38,119 bases of DNA from CAZAOY01 sp964486925 (GTDB taxonomy: Bacteria; Bacillota; Clostridia; Oscillospirales; Ruminococcaceae), in assembly GCA_964486925.1 (NCBI GenBank), contig CAZAOY010000023.1, positions 1 to 38,119 of the forward strand, given 5' to 3'. The notes below the pieces were generated by a model. The model did not search any database, was not told the origin of the DNA, and worked only from the letters and a program-made list of their open reading frames with translations. Within the stretch, counting starts at the first letter, position 1; every line of letters begins with the position of its first letter. Of this stretch, positions 7,985 through 16,170 are shown in pieces. The position numbers and the translations under genes are program-made.

Positions 7985-8896
7985 TTGGATCTTATATTAA
8001 AGATAGTAATAGCGAACTCTATCGTATCGTTATTATATATGATATTTGCGCTAATACGCTATAAGGATAGAGCCAAAACCATTCTGCTCACCATCTTCTT
8101 TTTGCTGTGTCCTATAGTTGGTATGGCCGGTTTTTTAATATTTTACATACTATATAACCTTAGAAGGAACAAAAATATAGAGATTTCGGGTATCTATTTT
8201 AGCGATGAAAAGATAAGCTATCAGCGTCAAGAGAACTATCTTGAGGAGATCGATATAGCGCCAATTGAGGAGATACTAAGCATTTCCAGTGTAAAGGAGA
8301 AAAGACAGCGTCTTTTAGATTCGATAAAAAGTGACATTGCCGCAAATATGGCAACCTACAGCGGAGCGGTACTAAGCGACGACAGCGAGGTGTCCCACTA
8401 CGCCGCCGCCATGCTTTCTAAAACAAAGGATACCTTCGACAGAAGTCTAAACCGTCTAGCCCAAAGCTACGATGAGGATAGAACCGACGCCGAGGTAAAC
8501 CTAGCCTACATTAAAGCAGAAGATGACTACCTACAGAGTGGTATCAGGCTGTTTACCGAGGAACGGTTAAAGCATCTTCATTCATATGTAATGCTGTGCG
8601 AAAATCTTTATAAGCATAACCCTCAGTGTATGACTACGGAACACTTTTCTACTATGATTAACTACCTAATCGAGCTTAACGAACATTCACGTGCACGTAA
8701 CTGGATAGATATATTTGCAGATACCTTCCCCCAAAGTGAGGATGTGTATATAAGCCGATTAAAGTTTTACTTTGTTAATAACGAGAGAGCAAGCTTCTTT
8801 GATACGCTAGACAGCCTTAAAGCCTCAGGTATTCCAATAAGCTCGCAAACTATCGATCTGATCAGATTTTTTTCCATGCAGTTAACTGCTAAATAG
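7985..8896 (+). CDS. pelE: PelE-like membrane-anchored helical/TPR protein
   Basis: This 303-aa protein begins at TTG 7985 after a very strong AAGGGGGGAAGG site, 14 bp past pelD. Two N-terminal membrane segments (about residues 3-25 and 32-57) are followed by a soluble, mostly helical C-terminal domain with TPR-like paired helices, for example VMLCENLYKHNP and MINYLIELNEHSRARNWID. PelE of Pseudomonas has the same layout, two membrane helices plus TPRs, and a similar size; it joins PelD, PelF and PelG in the inner-membrane complex. The name rests on layout, size and position between pelD and pelF/pelG, since sequence similarity within PelE is weak. Confidence 0.65.
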   Translation: MDLILKIVIANSIVSLLYMIFALIRYKDRAKTILLTIFFLLCPIVGMAGFLIFYILYNLRRNKNIEISGIYFSDEKISYQRQENYLEEIDIAPIEEILSISSVKEKRQRLLDSIKSDIAANMATYSGAVLSDDSEVSHYAAAMLSKTKDTFDRSLNRLAQSYDEDRTDAEVNLAYIKAEDDYLQSGIRLFTEERLKHLHSYVMLCENLYKHNPQCMTTEHFSTMINYLIELNEHSRARNWIDIFADTFPQSEDVYISRLKFYFVNNERASFFDTLDSLKASGIPISSQTIDLIRFFSMQLTAK

Positions 8897-8917
8897 CAAA
8901 GAAAGGAGAGGTACAAT

Positions 8918-11188
8918 ATGGGTGTTTTAATGCTTACCGGCATGACTCTTTGCTACCTTTTGTTATACGTTTTATTTCCATACATCTGTGTTGGATATCT
9001 TTTTACCGGTGAAAAGCGGATAAACGCATGGTTTTATAGTTTGGTTGTCGGTAACTTTTATACTATATTAGTAGTATACATACTATTCTTTTTAGGGATA
9101 TTTAACGTCTACACATTAGTGTTATCGTTAGTTCTATTCGCCATTGGGGTTCAGTTTATCGGCGGGAAAAGGCGGATAGATGAGATTAAAATCGAATGTG
9201 TAAAGACATATGCACTTTTAAAGAACAAGCAATGGAGATTTAAAACTCTCTTTATCAATTTAAAGCTTAAGTACCTGCCAAAGCGTGAGAAGAAAAAGCT
9301 TCACGTTCGTGTCATTTACATTATCCTTACGATATTAACCCTTGCGACAATAGGGTATGGCTTGTATGTGAGGATGTACTCCTCCATTACAGTATCATAT
9401 TTTGGGGTGTCGGATGTTTACATCCACCTAGACTGGTTAAGGGATATGCAGGATGGAATAATTTTTGCAAACGGGGTATACCCTTTTGGTTTTCATAACC
9501 TTATTATAGCATATGAAACTATCTTTAACTTTAATATCGTTGCAATAATGCAGTTTTGGGGAGCTATCAGCTTTATAATGATACTATCCGGAGTTTTATT
9601 TATTGTTTCAAAGCTGTTTAAATCTCCGGTTTCAAGACTTGTTGCAATCTGGATCTTCTGTGCCTCCGACATCTTTGTATATTTTCGGTATACAGATTAC
9701 CGCTTTAGCGAGGCTCTGCCACAAGAGTATGCATTAATCTTTGCACTGCCTGCGGTAATATTTTTGCATGAATACCTAACAAAACATAAAAAGCTCTCAC
9801 TAATCTTCACATCACTATGCTTTTCTCTTACAGTACTAATACACTTCTATGCTACTATATTTCTATGCCTAGCCTTTGTACCGTTGGTTATCCTAAGCTT
9901 TAAAGCTGTATTTAAGCTAAAGACACTGGTATCGTTAATAGCTGCCTTTATGCTAGCAACGGTAATTGCAGTTGCTCCGATTGGGGTAGGGCTGTTAAAG
10001 GGTATTCCATTTGAAAGGTCTATTGGCTGGGCGCTTGGAACGGCCAATACATTACCCTCCAATTCAATCGAAAGCGAAAACTACGGCGACAACTACTATG
10101 CAACAAAGATACCCGAGGGTACACCGTTACTAGAGAGTATAGGGATTTTAGCCAGAGATGAATTCCGTGGCTTTTTATTCCCAGATAGAGATATTGTAGA
10201 ACAACGCCTTATCAATGATATTGATAAAGGTTATCTATTAAAAAACGGAGCTAATAAATATGCATTACCAATGTTAATAAGCTTAGCATCCGCTTTGATA
10301 TTAATTGCTATCGGGCTAAAGCGTAGGTACAAAAATGTAAATCTTCAGATCTGGTTTGTATTGTTTTGTGGGATACTGTTTTCACTATCAATAGCGTACC
10401 AACTAGGATTCCCACAGATTATCGTGCTTGTTAGACAGCGTATCCTACTTAGGTTTATGATAGTGCCGATATTTGGATTCCTTCCGGAGCTTATCTATCG
10501 ACTTTCAGAGGATAGATACAGGTTAGGAAAACAAGTTAAATGGAAGGCTTTTAAAGGATTATCCTATATCGCATTAACAGCTATCGTACTAATTATCGGA
10601 TATGACAGCCTAGTGCTAAAGCACCTAGCAAGCAAAACCATCTCTCTTCAGGCGGACTATGAGCAGACCGTTAAGGCGATCGCTAGGATAAAGGACGAAT
10701 ATAAGAGAAAAAGCTATACGATAGTAGCTACCACCCATGAGCTTGCACTGGTACGTGGTGACGGCTTCCACTATGAGCTTATTAAGCTACTAAAGCCGCT
10801 TGAAGGTACCGATCCGCTCGAAAAACAGTATATCCCTACAGAAAATGTCTTTGTATTTATTGAAAAGACAGTACTTCCGGTTTATCGGGTAGTTGATTAT
10901 TCAAATCCTGAGTTTCATATTCACGGAGAAAAGATATCGCTTGAACAAGCAAAACAACCTTTGCCTAATGAAAATGATGCAAGGCAGGGGGCTACCAGTG
11001 AGCTTTTCTATGTAAACCCAAAAAACCGTAAAATAATCATGTCAAAGGCATACTACTGGGCGAATGAATACAAGAAATACTACCCTAATGAGATGACGGT
11101 ATACTACGAGGACGAGGATATAGTAATCTATCATCTAAAGCAGGACCCATATGCATTAAACGACCTATCCATGGACTATGGATTTTAA
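8918..11188 (+). CDS. Multispanning membrane protein, GT-C-like, in the Pel-type operon
   Basis: This 756-aa protein starts at an ATG after AAAGGAGAGG. I count roughly twelve hydrophobic helices through about residue 565, then a soluble C-terminal domain of about 190 residues. After the fourth helix an external loop carries SDVYIHLDWLRDMQDG, resembling the acidic D-x-x-x-H-L loop of GT-C glycosyltransferases and oligosaccharyltransferases, which use lipid-linked sugar donors. A further loop holds YFRYTDYRFSEALPQEY. It belongs to no Pel family I know (not PelA, B or C). The operon position, 21 bp after the PelE-like gene and 27 bp before the next start, says it acts with the Pel export complex. 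The GT-C assignment is inference; a polymerase, modifying transferase or scaffold are alternatives. Confidence 0.6.
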   Translation: MGVLMLTGMTLCYLLLYVLFPYICVGYLFTGEKRINAWFYSLVVGNFYTILVVYILFFLGIFNVYTLVLSLVLFAIGVQFIGGKRRIDEIKIECVKTYALLKNKQWRFKTLFINLKLKYLPKREKKKLHVRVIYIILTILTLATIGYGLYVRMYSSITVSYFGVSDVYIHLDWLRDMQDGIIFANGVYPFGFHNLIIAYETIFNFNIVAIMQFWGAISFIMILSGVLFIVSKLFKSPVSRLVAIWIFCASDIFVYFRYTDYRFSEALPQEYALIFALPAVIFLHEYLTKHKKLSLIFTSLCFSLTVLIHFYATIFLCLAFVPLVILSFKAVFKLKTLVSLIAAFMLATVIAVAPIGVGLLKGIPFERSIGWALGTANTLPSNSIESENYGDNYYATKIPEGTPLLESIGILARDEFRGFLFPDRDIVEQRLINDIDKGYLLKNGANKYALPMLISLASALILIAIGLKRRYKNVNLQIWFVLFCGILFSLSIAYQLGFPQIIVLVRQRILLRFMIVPIFGFLPELIYRLSEDRYRLGKQVKWKAFKGLSYIALTAIVLIIGYDSLVLKHLASKTISLQADYEQTVKAIARIKDEYKRKSYTIVATTHELALVRGDGFHYELIKLLKPLEGTDPLEKQYIPTENVFVFIEKTVLPVYRVVDYSNPEFHIHGEKISLEQAKQPLPNENDARQGATSELFYVNPKNRKIIMSKAYYWANEYKKYYPNEMTVYYEDEDIVIYHLKQDPYALNDLSMDYGF

Positions 11189-11215
11189 CAAGAGGAAATT
11201 AAGGAGGTGAGTCTA

Positions 11216-12721
11216 TTGACTGTCAAAAGATATCTAATGTTCCTCTTTTTGTTTGTCATTATCTTTGCCTTCGTTGCCGCAGTATCGATGGATATAAATG
11301 TAAAAAAGTATGACGAGTATCTGCCTGTCTTTTACGATGATATTGTTACCCCAAAATCAGTGGAGGTTACAACCACGCAGGGAAATATTAGTACAGCCAT
11401 AAGCCCATCACCCTACCTAGTAGTAGGATCCGCCAGTACCCCGTTTAGATATACCACAAAGACGCTGGAGCTTATCAAAAAGCCGTATCAAAGGATAGCT
11501 AAAGTGGCTGATATAGATGTAACAACGAGTTATAGCGCAGTTATTATGACTAATGAATTCTACGAAGCGAAGGATATTTTGGTGATTAAAAAGCTTATAG
11601 CGAATAAGATTCCTATAATCTTTGCAGTTATGCCAAGCATAAGCTCGATAAGGGATACAGAGCTTTCAAAGCTTTTGGGGATAACCTCTATTGGTGAGAG
11701 AGCAAGACAGAAGGATATTTTAATTATCGACGGATTTTTGCTGGGCGGGCGGATGAATTACAGTAATGTTAACACTAACTCCTACAAGGTGTCATTGGAA
11801 TCCAGCTGTAAAACCATTATACGAGCAGATGATAAAAAGCTTGATATTACTAACGAGGAGCAGAATGTACTGCTATGGCGAACATACATAGACGATGTAC
11901 CGGTACATGTCTTTAACAATACCCTAATGTTTAGTGATAGCGGTATCGGATGTTTGGTTAGTGCACTTGCCCTAGAGCAGGATGCCTTTGCATATCCGAT
12001 AATCGATTCCTATACCGTTTCACTGCTAGGCTTCCCGCTTGGTGACGAGTATGACAACGAGTCGATGATAAAGTTTAACCGAGATACACAAGGTGCTTTA
12101 AAGGATATTATCTTCCCGGATTTAATACTGCTAGCCTCAAAAACCAATATGCGTCTTACATTCTTTAGCGAGAAGCAGGAAGAATCCTTTGACTACTGGG
12201 CTAAAGAGATGCAGAAGTTAAAGTTTTTGCTATTCGACGATAAAACCCTAAACACCGATACCCTAATCGAAACTGGTACAGGATTTCTTATCGATAATGA
12301 TGAGGAGCTTAAGACCAGAAGTCTGGTTACAGGATTAGGTATAATTAACAATACAGCAGATATGGATCAAGTTTTTAGCCTTGATAAGGATTACGACTGG
12401 CGGATCTTGTCTAAGGATCTTGCCTCTAAGGTATACGCCCATTCTACCTTCTTTCCATGGCTTAATAAGCAGACCCTAGACAGAACGGTAGTTGCAATGA
12501 ATGAATACTATCAATTAACCCCACATATAAGCTATACACAGAATGAAGTTAATATCCAATGCGAACAACTAAAGGAAAGTGCTAGCTTTATCGTTCGTCT
12601 AAACCACAAAAGGATTGACAGCACACTAGATGCTGAGGTTATACCGATTGAGGAAGGGGTATACAAGGTTACCATTACCACCCCTAATGTATCGCTAAAG
12701 CTTGTAGATTTGGAGGACTGA
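11216..12721 (+). CDS. Membrane-anchored DUF2194-like protein in the Pel-type operon
   Basis: This 501-aa protein has one N-terminal membrane anchor (FLFLFVIIFAFVAAVSMDI) and a large extracytoplasmic part. A GTG nine bases earlier overlaps the AAGGAGG site itself, so TTG 11216 is the better start. The middle has a Rossmann-like segment (YSAVIMTNEFYEAKDILVIKK, then LIANKIPIIFAVMPS, then KLLGITSIG) and later YPIIDSYTVSLLGFPLGDEYD. This resembles DUF2194 proteins, found beside PelF and PelG in Firmicutes, whose second half looks like a polysaccharide deacetylase. The FxDDF-type metal motif expected there appears as SLLGFPLGDE, so catalytic activity is doubtful. It occupies the place where Bacillus-type pel operons carry PelA/PelDA. 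Family call by memory of pattern and context, moderate certainty. Confidence 0.55.
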   Translation: MTVKRYLMFLFLFVIIFAFVAAVSMDINVKKYDEYLPVFYDDIVTPKSVEVTTTQGNISTAISPSPYLVVGSASTPFRYTTKTLELIKKPYQRIAKVADIDVTTSYSAVIMTNEFYEAKDILVIKKLIANKIPIIFAVMPSISSIRDTELSKLLGITSIGERARQKDILIIDGFLLGGRMNYSNVNTNSYKVSLESSCKTIIRADDKKLDITNEEQNVLLWRTYIDDVPVHVFNNTLMFSDSGIGCLVSALALEQDAFAYPIIDSYTVSLLGFPLGDEYDNESMIKFNRDTQGALKDIIFPDLILLASKTNMRLTFFSEKQEESFDYWAKEMQKLKFLLFDDKTLNTDTLIETGTGFLIDNDEELKTRSLVTGLGIINNTADMDQVFSLDKDYDWRILSKDLASKVYAHSTFFPWLNKQTLDRTVVAMNEYYQLTPHISYTQNEVNIQCEQLKESASFIVRLNHKRIDSTLDAEVIPIEEGVYKVTITTPNVSLKLVDLED

Positions 12722-12726
12722 CTTAG

Positions 12727-14315
12727 ATGAAGATTGCGCTTTTTATAGAAGGGTGCTACCCATATCTGGTAGGCGGAGTTTCAAGCTGGGTGCACTCACT
12801 TATTAATAACATGCCCTCCATCGAGTTTGTTCTGCATACAATCGTAGTGGATAAAAAACAGATGGGTAAGTTTGTCTATACACTTCCCCCTAACGTAACC
12901 TCTGTGACCGAAACTGCTCTATACGACGCCGACGAGGTGATAAGGGATAGAGAGATACGGCTTACTAAAAAGGAGAAGGAAGCAATCTCAACCCTGCTTT
13001 TTGGGGAGCGCAGTAGCGACTGGAAGGGTCTTTTTACCTTCTTTCGTAGACACCCTAACCTGTCGATAAACCGACTTTTAATGGGAAGGGACTTTTTAGA
13101 GGTTATAACTGACTACTATAACAAAAAATATCCCCATATCGTCTATTCAGACTTTATCTGGACAATGCGGTCGCTGTTCCTGCCAATGTTTCATCTGCTA
13201 AAATCAGAGCCGATAAAGGCAGATATCTACCATAGCNNNNNNNNNNNNNNNNNNNNNNNNNNNNNNNNNNNNNNNNNNNNNNNNNNNNNNNNNNNNNNNN
13301 NNNNNNNNNNNNNNNNNNNNNNNNNNNNNNNNNNNNGCCAATGTTTCATCTGCTAAAATCAGAGCCGATAAAGGCAGATATCTACCATAGCTTCTCAACA
13401 GGCTATGCAGGGGTACTGGCAAGCTACGCAAAGAATACCTATCCAGAAACTCCGTTTATCGTAACCGAGCACGGTATCTACACCCGTGAGCGGGAGGAGG
13501 AGATTATAAAAACTGATTGGGCAAAGGGTATCTATAAGGATATCTGGATCTCAAACTTTTATAAGCAGTCCTCCTGTGCCTACGACTATGCCGACAAGGT
13601 AGTAGCGCTTTACAATGCGGCAAGCGAGCTACAGGTAGAGATGGGATGTGACAAGAAGAAAACACTGGTAATCCCAAATGGAGTGGACGTTTTATCCCAT
13701 GATAACATCCCGCTAAAAGAGCCGGATGATCCGTTTATAAATATCGGGGCGGTGGTACGTCTTACCCCAATTAAGGATATAAAAACCATGATAAGTGCCT
13801 TTTATCAGGCTAGTAAAACTGTAAAGAATCTAAAGCTGTTTATTATAGGACCGCAGGACGAGGATCCCGAGTACTATGATGAATGTGTACAGATGGTAGA
13901 GTCGCTAAAGGTTCAAAACATCATCTTTACAGGTAGGGTAGTCGTTAAGGAGTATATTGGTAAGATGGATATTATCCTGCTTACGAGTATCAGCGAATCC
14001 CAACCGCTGTCACTGCTTGAAGGGATGGCGGCAAGGAAGCCTTGTATCACCACAAACGTTGGTTGCTGTCACGATATCGTGTACGGTGCGGATGATGATA
14101 ACCTAGGCGCTTGCGGGATATTAAGCCCGATTATGCAGATTGACACCATTGCAGAAGCTATAGTAAAGCTAGCTACCGACGAGGATCTACGGCTTAAGAT
14201 GGGCGAGATTGGCAGAGAACGGGTTATTCGTTACTATAGGCAGGAAACCCTCTATGAAACATACACTGCATTATATAATGAAGTGCTAAAGGACTCACAT
14301 AAAACTAAGCGATAG
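12727..14315 (+). CDS. pelF: PelF, GT4 glycosyltransferase of Pel-type polysaccharide (split by artefactual gap)
   Basis: This cytoplasmic retaining GT4 transferase is thought to polymerise the Pel chain from UDP-sugars. The N-terminus KIALFIEGCYPYLVGGVSSW and the later TEHGIYTREREEEI are PelF hallmarks. The C-terminal nucleotide-binding half has VVRLTPIKDIKTMISAF and the E-x7-E pair of ESQPLSLLE (E372 and E380 in the joined protein). As written it is broken by 100 N (13237-13336), but the 55 bases before the gap are repeated after it. Removing the N run and one copy joins frame to frame and gives one 477-aa protein, the normal PelF length. It begins five bases after the DUF2194-like stop, with GGAGG just upstream. 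Confidence 0.93.
13182..13391. other. Assembly gap flanked by an identical 55-bp overlap
   Basis: Bases 13182-13236 and 13337-13391 are identical over 55 bp and bracket exactly 100 N. This is the signature of two contigs overlapping by one k-mer (k=55) and joined with a default-size gap. No sequence is likely missing; pelF continues in frame when it is collapsed. Confidence 0.93.
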
Positions 14316-14342
14316 AAAACCACAGCAAAACAGGAGGTACTC

Positions 14343-15803
14343 ATGGCAGGTATAGGTTTTGAACTTAAAAAGATGTTTAATAAAAAGGGTATTATCAATA
14401 CCCTTAGAGGTGTTGCATACTCAACAATTACAACAATAGGACCGCTTGTCATGATTATCCTTACAATCATCTCAATCAACATAATCTTTGATTACAATTC
14501 ATTGCCATATGTAGAGCGGGACTTGATGTCATCAGCAATCCTTTATGTTTTTATCTTCTCGCTATTGGTAACAGCACCATTTACCGCTGTACTATCTCGG
14601 TTTATAGCCGACAAGATATATGAGAAGGATATTAAGGGGATTATGCCGTCCTACTACGTTGGGGTTTCGCTATCCGCTATTGTAGGAGCTCTAATCGGGA
14701 TACCGTTTTTCTTAAAGGGTGTTTATGTAGGAGATATTGACCCTATATTTATGGGGCTTGCTTACCTAATGTTTATCCAGCTTTGTATGGTGTTTATCGC
14801 TATGTCATACATAAGCGTACTTAAGGAGTTTAGACGGATCGCCGTGACCTTCTTTGTTGGGATGGTAATAGTTTTTGGTGTTACCGCTATACTGGTATGG
14901 CTTTGTAAGATGAGCCTTACCATTGCGATACTCTATGCCTTTAACCTAGGGTACGGCTATATCGGGTTTAGGCTGTATACACTGCTTCGGCTGTTTCTTC
15001 CCGCGGCAACGGGTGGCTATGGTGAGGTGTTTCATTACTTTACACGTCACAAAGCGTTGTTTTTGGCAAACTTTTTGTATATATTAGGGATGTATACCCA
15101 TAACTTTGTATTCTGGGGCTCGCCACTTGCGATTAACGTATCCGATACCTTTGTAGTAGCACCAGCATACGACCTTGCAAACTGTCTTGGGATGTTTACT
15201 AACATATCCTTTATGGTAGCCTTCGTGGTGCAGATTGAAACAAACTTCTATGATAAATACAACACCTACTGCCATATGCTGGTAGGTGGTAACAAAAGTG
15301 ATATAGATAAAGCAAAGTCTATAATGTTTTATGATCTAACCAATAGGATAGTGAATGTTGTTAAGCTTCAAGCGCTGTTTACCTTCTGTGTTGTACTGCT
15401 AAGCTATGTGCTGTTTCCAATATTTGGGATAGGAGGGATGGTAGCTTCCATCTATCCGACCCTTGCGGTGGCATATCTTGCGGTGTTTGTAAGCTATTCA
15501 TTTATTGTAACGCTCTACTACTTTAACGATGAACTGTTTGCCGCAGTCAGTGGCGGGGTGTTTGCCGCTGCAACGCTAGTAGGTGCGTACTTTGCAAAAT
15601 CACTTGTTCCTGAGCTTTATGGCGTTGGGGTGTTCTTTGGGGCACTATGCGGATTTACCGTATCGGTGCTTCGCCTAAGATACCTATATAACCATCTGGA
15701 TGAACATATCTACTGCCGCGGAAGGATCGTGGATACGGTTGTAGTTAAAAGATTAAAAAAACGTGATGGTAAGAATGAGCGTAACATTAGAAAGAGAGCC
15801 TAA
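14343..15803 (+). CDS. pelG: PelG, inner-membrane transporter of Pel-type polysaccharide
   Basis: This 486-aa protein of the MOP/polysaccharide-transporter superfamily has about twelve membrane helices and is predicted to move the growing polymer across the cytoplasmic membrane together with PelD, PelE and PelF. The N-terminus MAGIGFELKKMF, followed by RGVAYSTITTIGPLVMIIL, is characteristic of PelG. The C-terminal tail is basic (VKRLKKRDGKNERNIRKRA). The start follows an AGGAGG site eight bases upstream and lies 27 bp after pelF. Its last 29 bases overlap the reading frame of a broken glycosyltransferase gene beginning at 15775, suggesting the operon once continued. Confidence 0.93.
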   Translation: MAGIGFELKKMFNKKGIINTLRGVAYSTITTIGPLVMIILTIISINIIFDYNSLPYVERDLMSSAILYVFIFSLLVTAPFTAVLSRFIADKIYEKDIKGIMPSYYVGVSLSAIVGALIGIPFFLKGVYVGDIDPIFMGLAYLMFIQLCMVFIAMSYISVLKEFRRIAVTFFVGMVIVFGVTAILVWLCKMSLTIAILYAFNLGYGYIGFRLYTLLRLFLPAATGGYGEVFHYFTRHKALFLANFLYILGMYTHNFVFWGSPLAINVSDTFVVAPAYDLANCLGMFTNISFMVAFVVQIETNFYDKYNTYCHMLVGGNKSDIDKAKSIMFYDLTNRIVNVVKLQALFTFCVVLLSYVLFPIFGIGGMVASIYPTLAVAYLAVFVSYSFIVTLYYFNDELFAAVSGGVFAAATLVGAYFAKSLVPELYGVGVFFGALCGFTVSVLRLRYLYNHLDEHIYCRGRIVDTVVVKRLKKRDGKNERNIRKRA

Positions 15804-15939
15804 GGAAAAAACACGGGATATGGCTAGTACCATAAGCTTTGACGAGGTAAGCATGATCATCCCCATATAAAACGAGGCGGATGGTATCGGCAAAACCTTG
15901 TATGAGCTTTTGTGCTACAAGGAATTTCAATATCTTTAA
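15775..15939 (+). pseudogene. Remnant of a family 2 glycosyltransferase at the operon end
   Basis: From ATG 15775, overlapping the end of pelG in another frame (or from ATG 15820), translation reaches DEVSMIIPI, then a TAA at 15868. It continues in the same frame as NEADGIGKTLYELLCYKEF to a TAA at 15937. This is the N-terminal signature of GT2 enzymes, 'vSviIPvyNEa..I..tL..L', with the stop replacing the conserved aromatic residue. Only about 50 codons remain and nothing recognisable follows, so the gene is both interrupted and truncated. An intact ancestor would have been a seventh member of the operon, translated by overlap with pelG. Confidence 0.7.
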
Positions 15940-16019
15940 ATATATTATATATATTTTTAGTTATTTTAATAAAAATTTCATTTAATGGTTATACATTATT
16001 TATCTTTGCTTGTCAATAA

Positions 16020-16056
16020 TCTGCCGCTAATGAGGTAAGTAGGCGGCGGACTTTTT
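16020..16056 (+). terminator. Intrinsic terminator of the Pel-type operon
   Basis: TCTGCCGCT (16020-16028) pairs with GGCGGCGGA (16042-16050) using two G-U pairs, and is followed by CTTTTT. It lies about 220 bp after pelG, past the broken glycosyltransferase. Confidence 0.7.
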
Positions 16057-16085
16057 AATGTTATTAAAATACCGAATATCAAAAT

Positions 16086-16114
16086 AGGGTGGATAACAGC
16101 TTGTTATCCACCCT
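16086..16114. terminator. Perfect 13-bp hairpin between converging genes
   Basis: AGGGTGGATAACA (16086-16098) pairs perfectly with TGTTATCCACCCT (16102-16114) across a 3-nt loop. It sits between the rightward Pel operon and the leftward UPF0210 gene. On the plus strand ATTTTT follows only after about 10 bases, so it may be a bidirectional terminator or a 3' protective structure. Confidence 0.55.
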
Positions 16115-16170
16115 AAACCTATCTATTTTTGCCATACGGCGATACAAATTAAAACCATCTGCGGACAAAT

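Noticed and set aside
13182..13391. True tandem duplication within pelF
   Set aside because: The repeat length is exactly 55 bp at both gaps with exactly 100 N between, and collapse restores the frame, which fits an assembly join.
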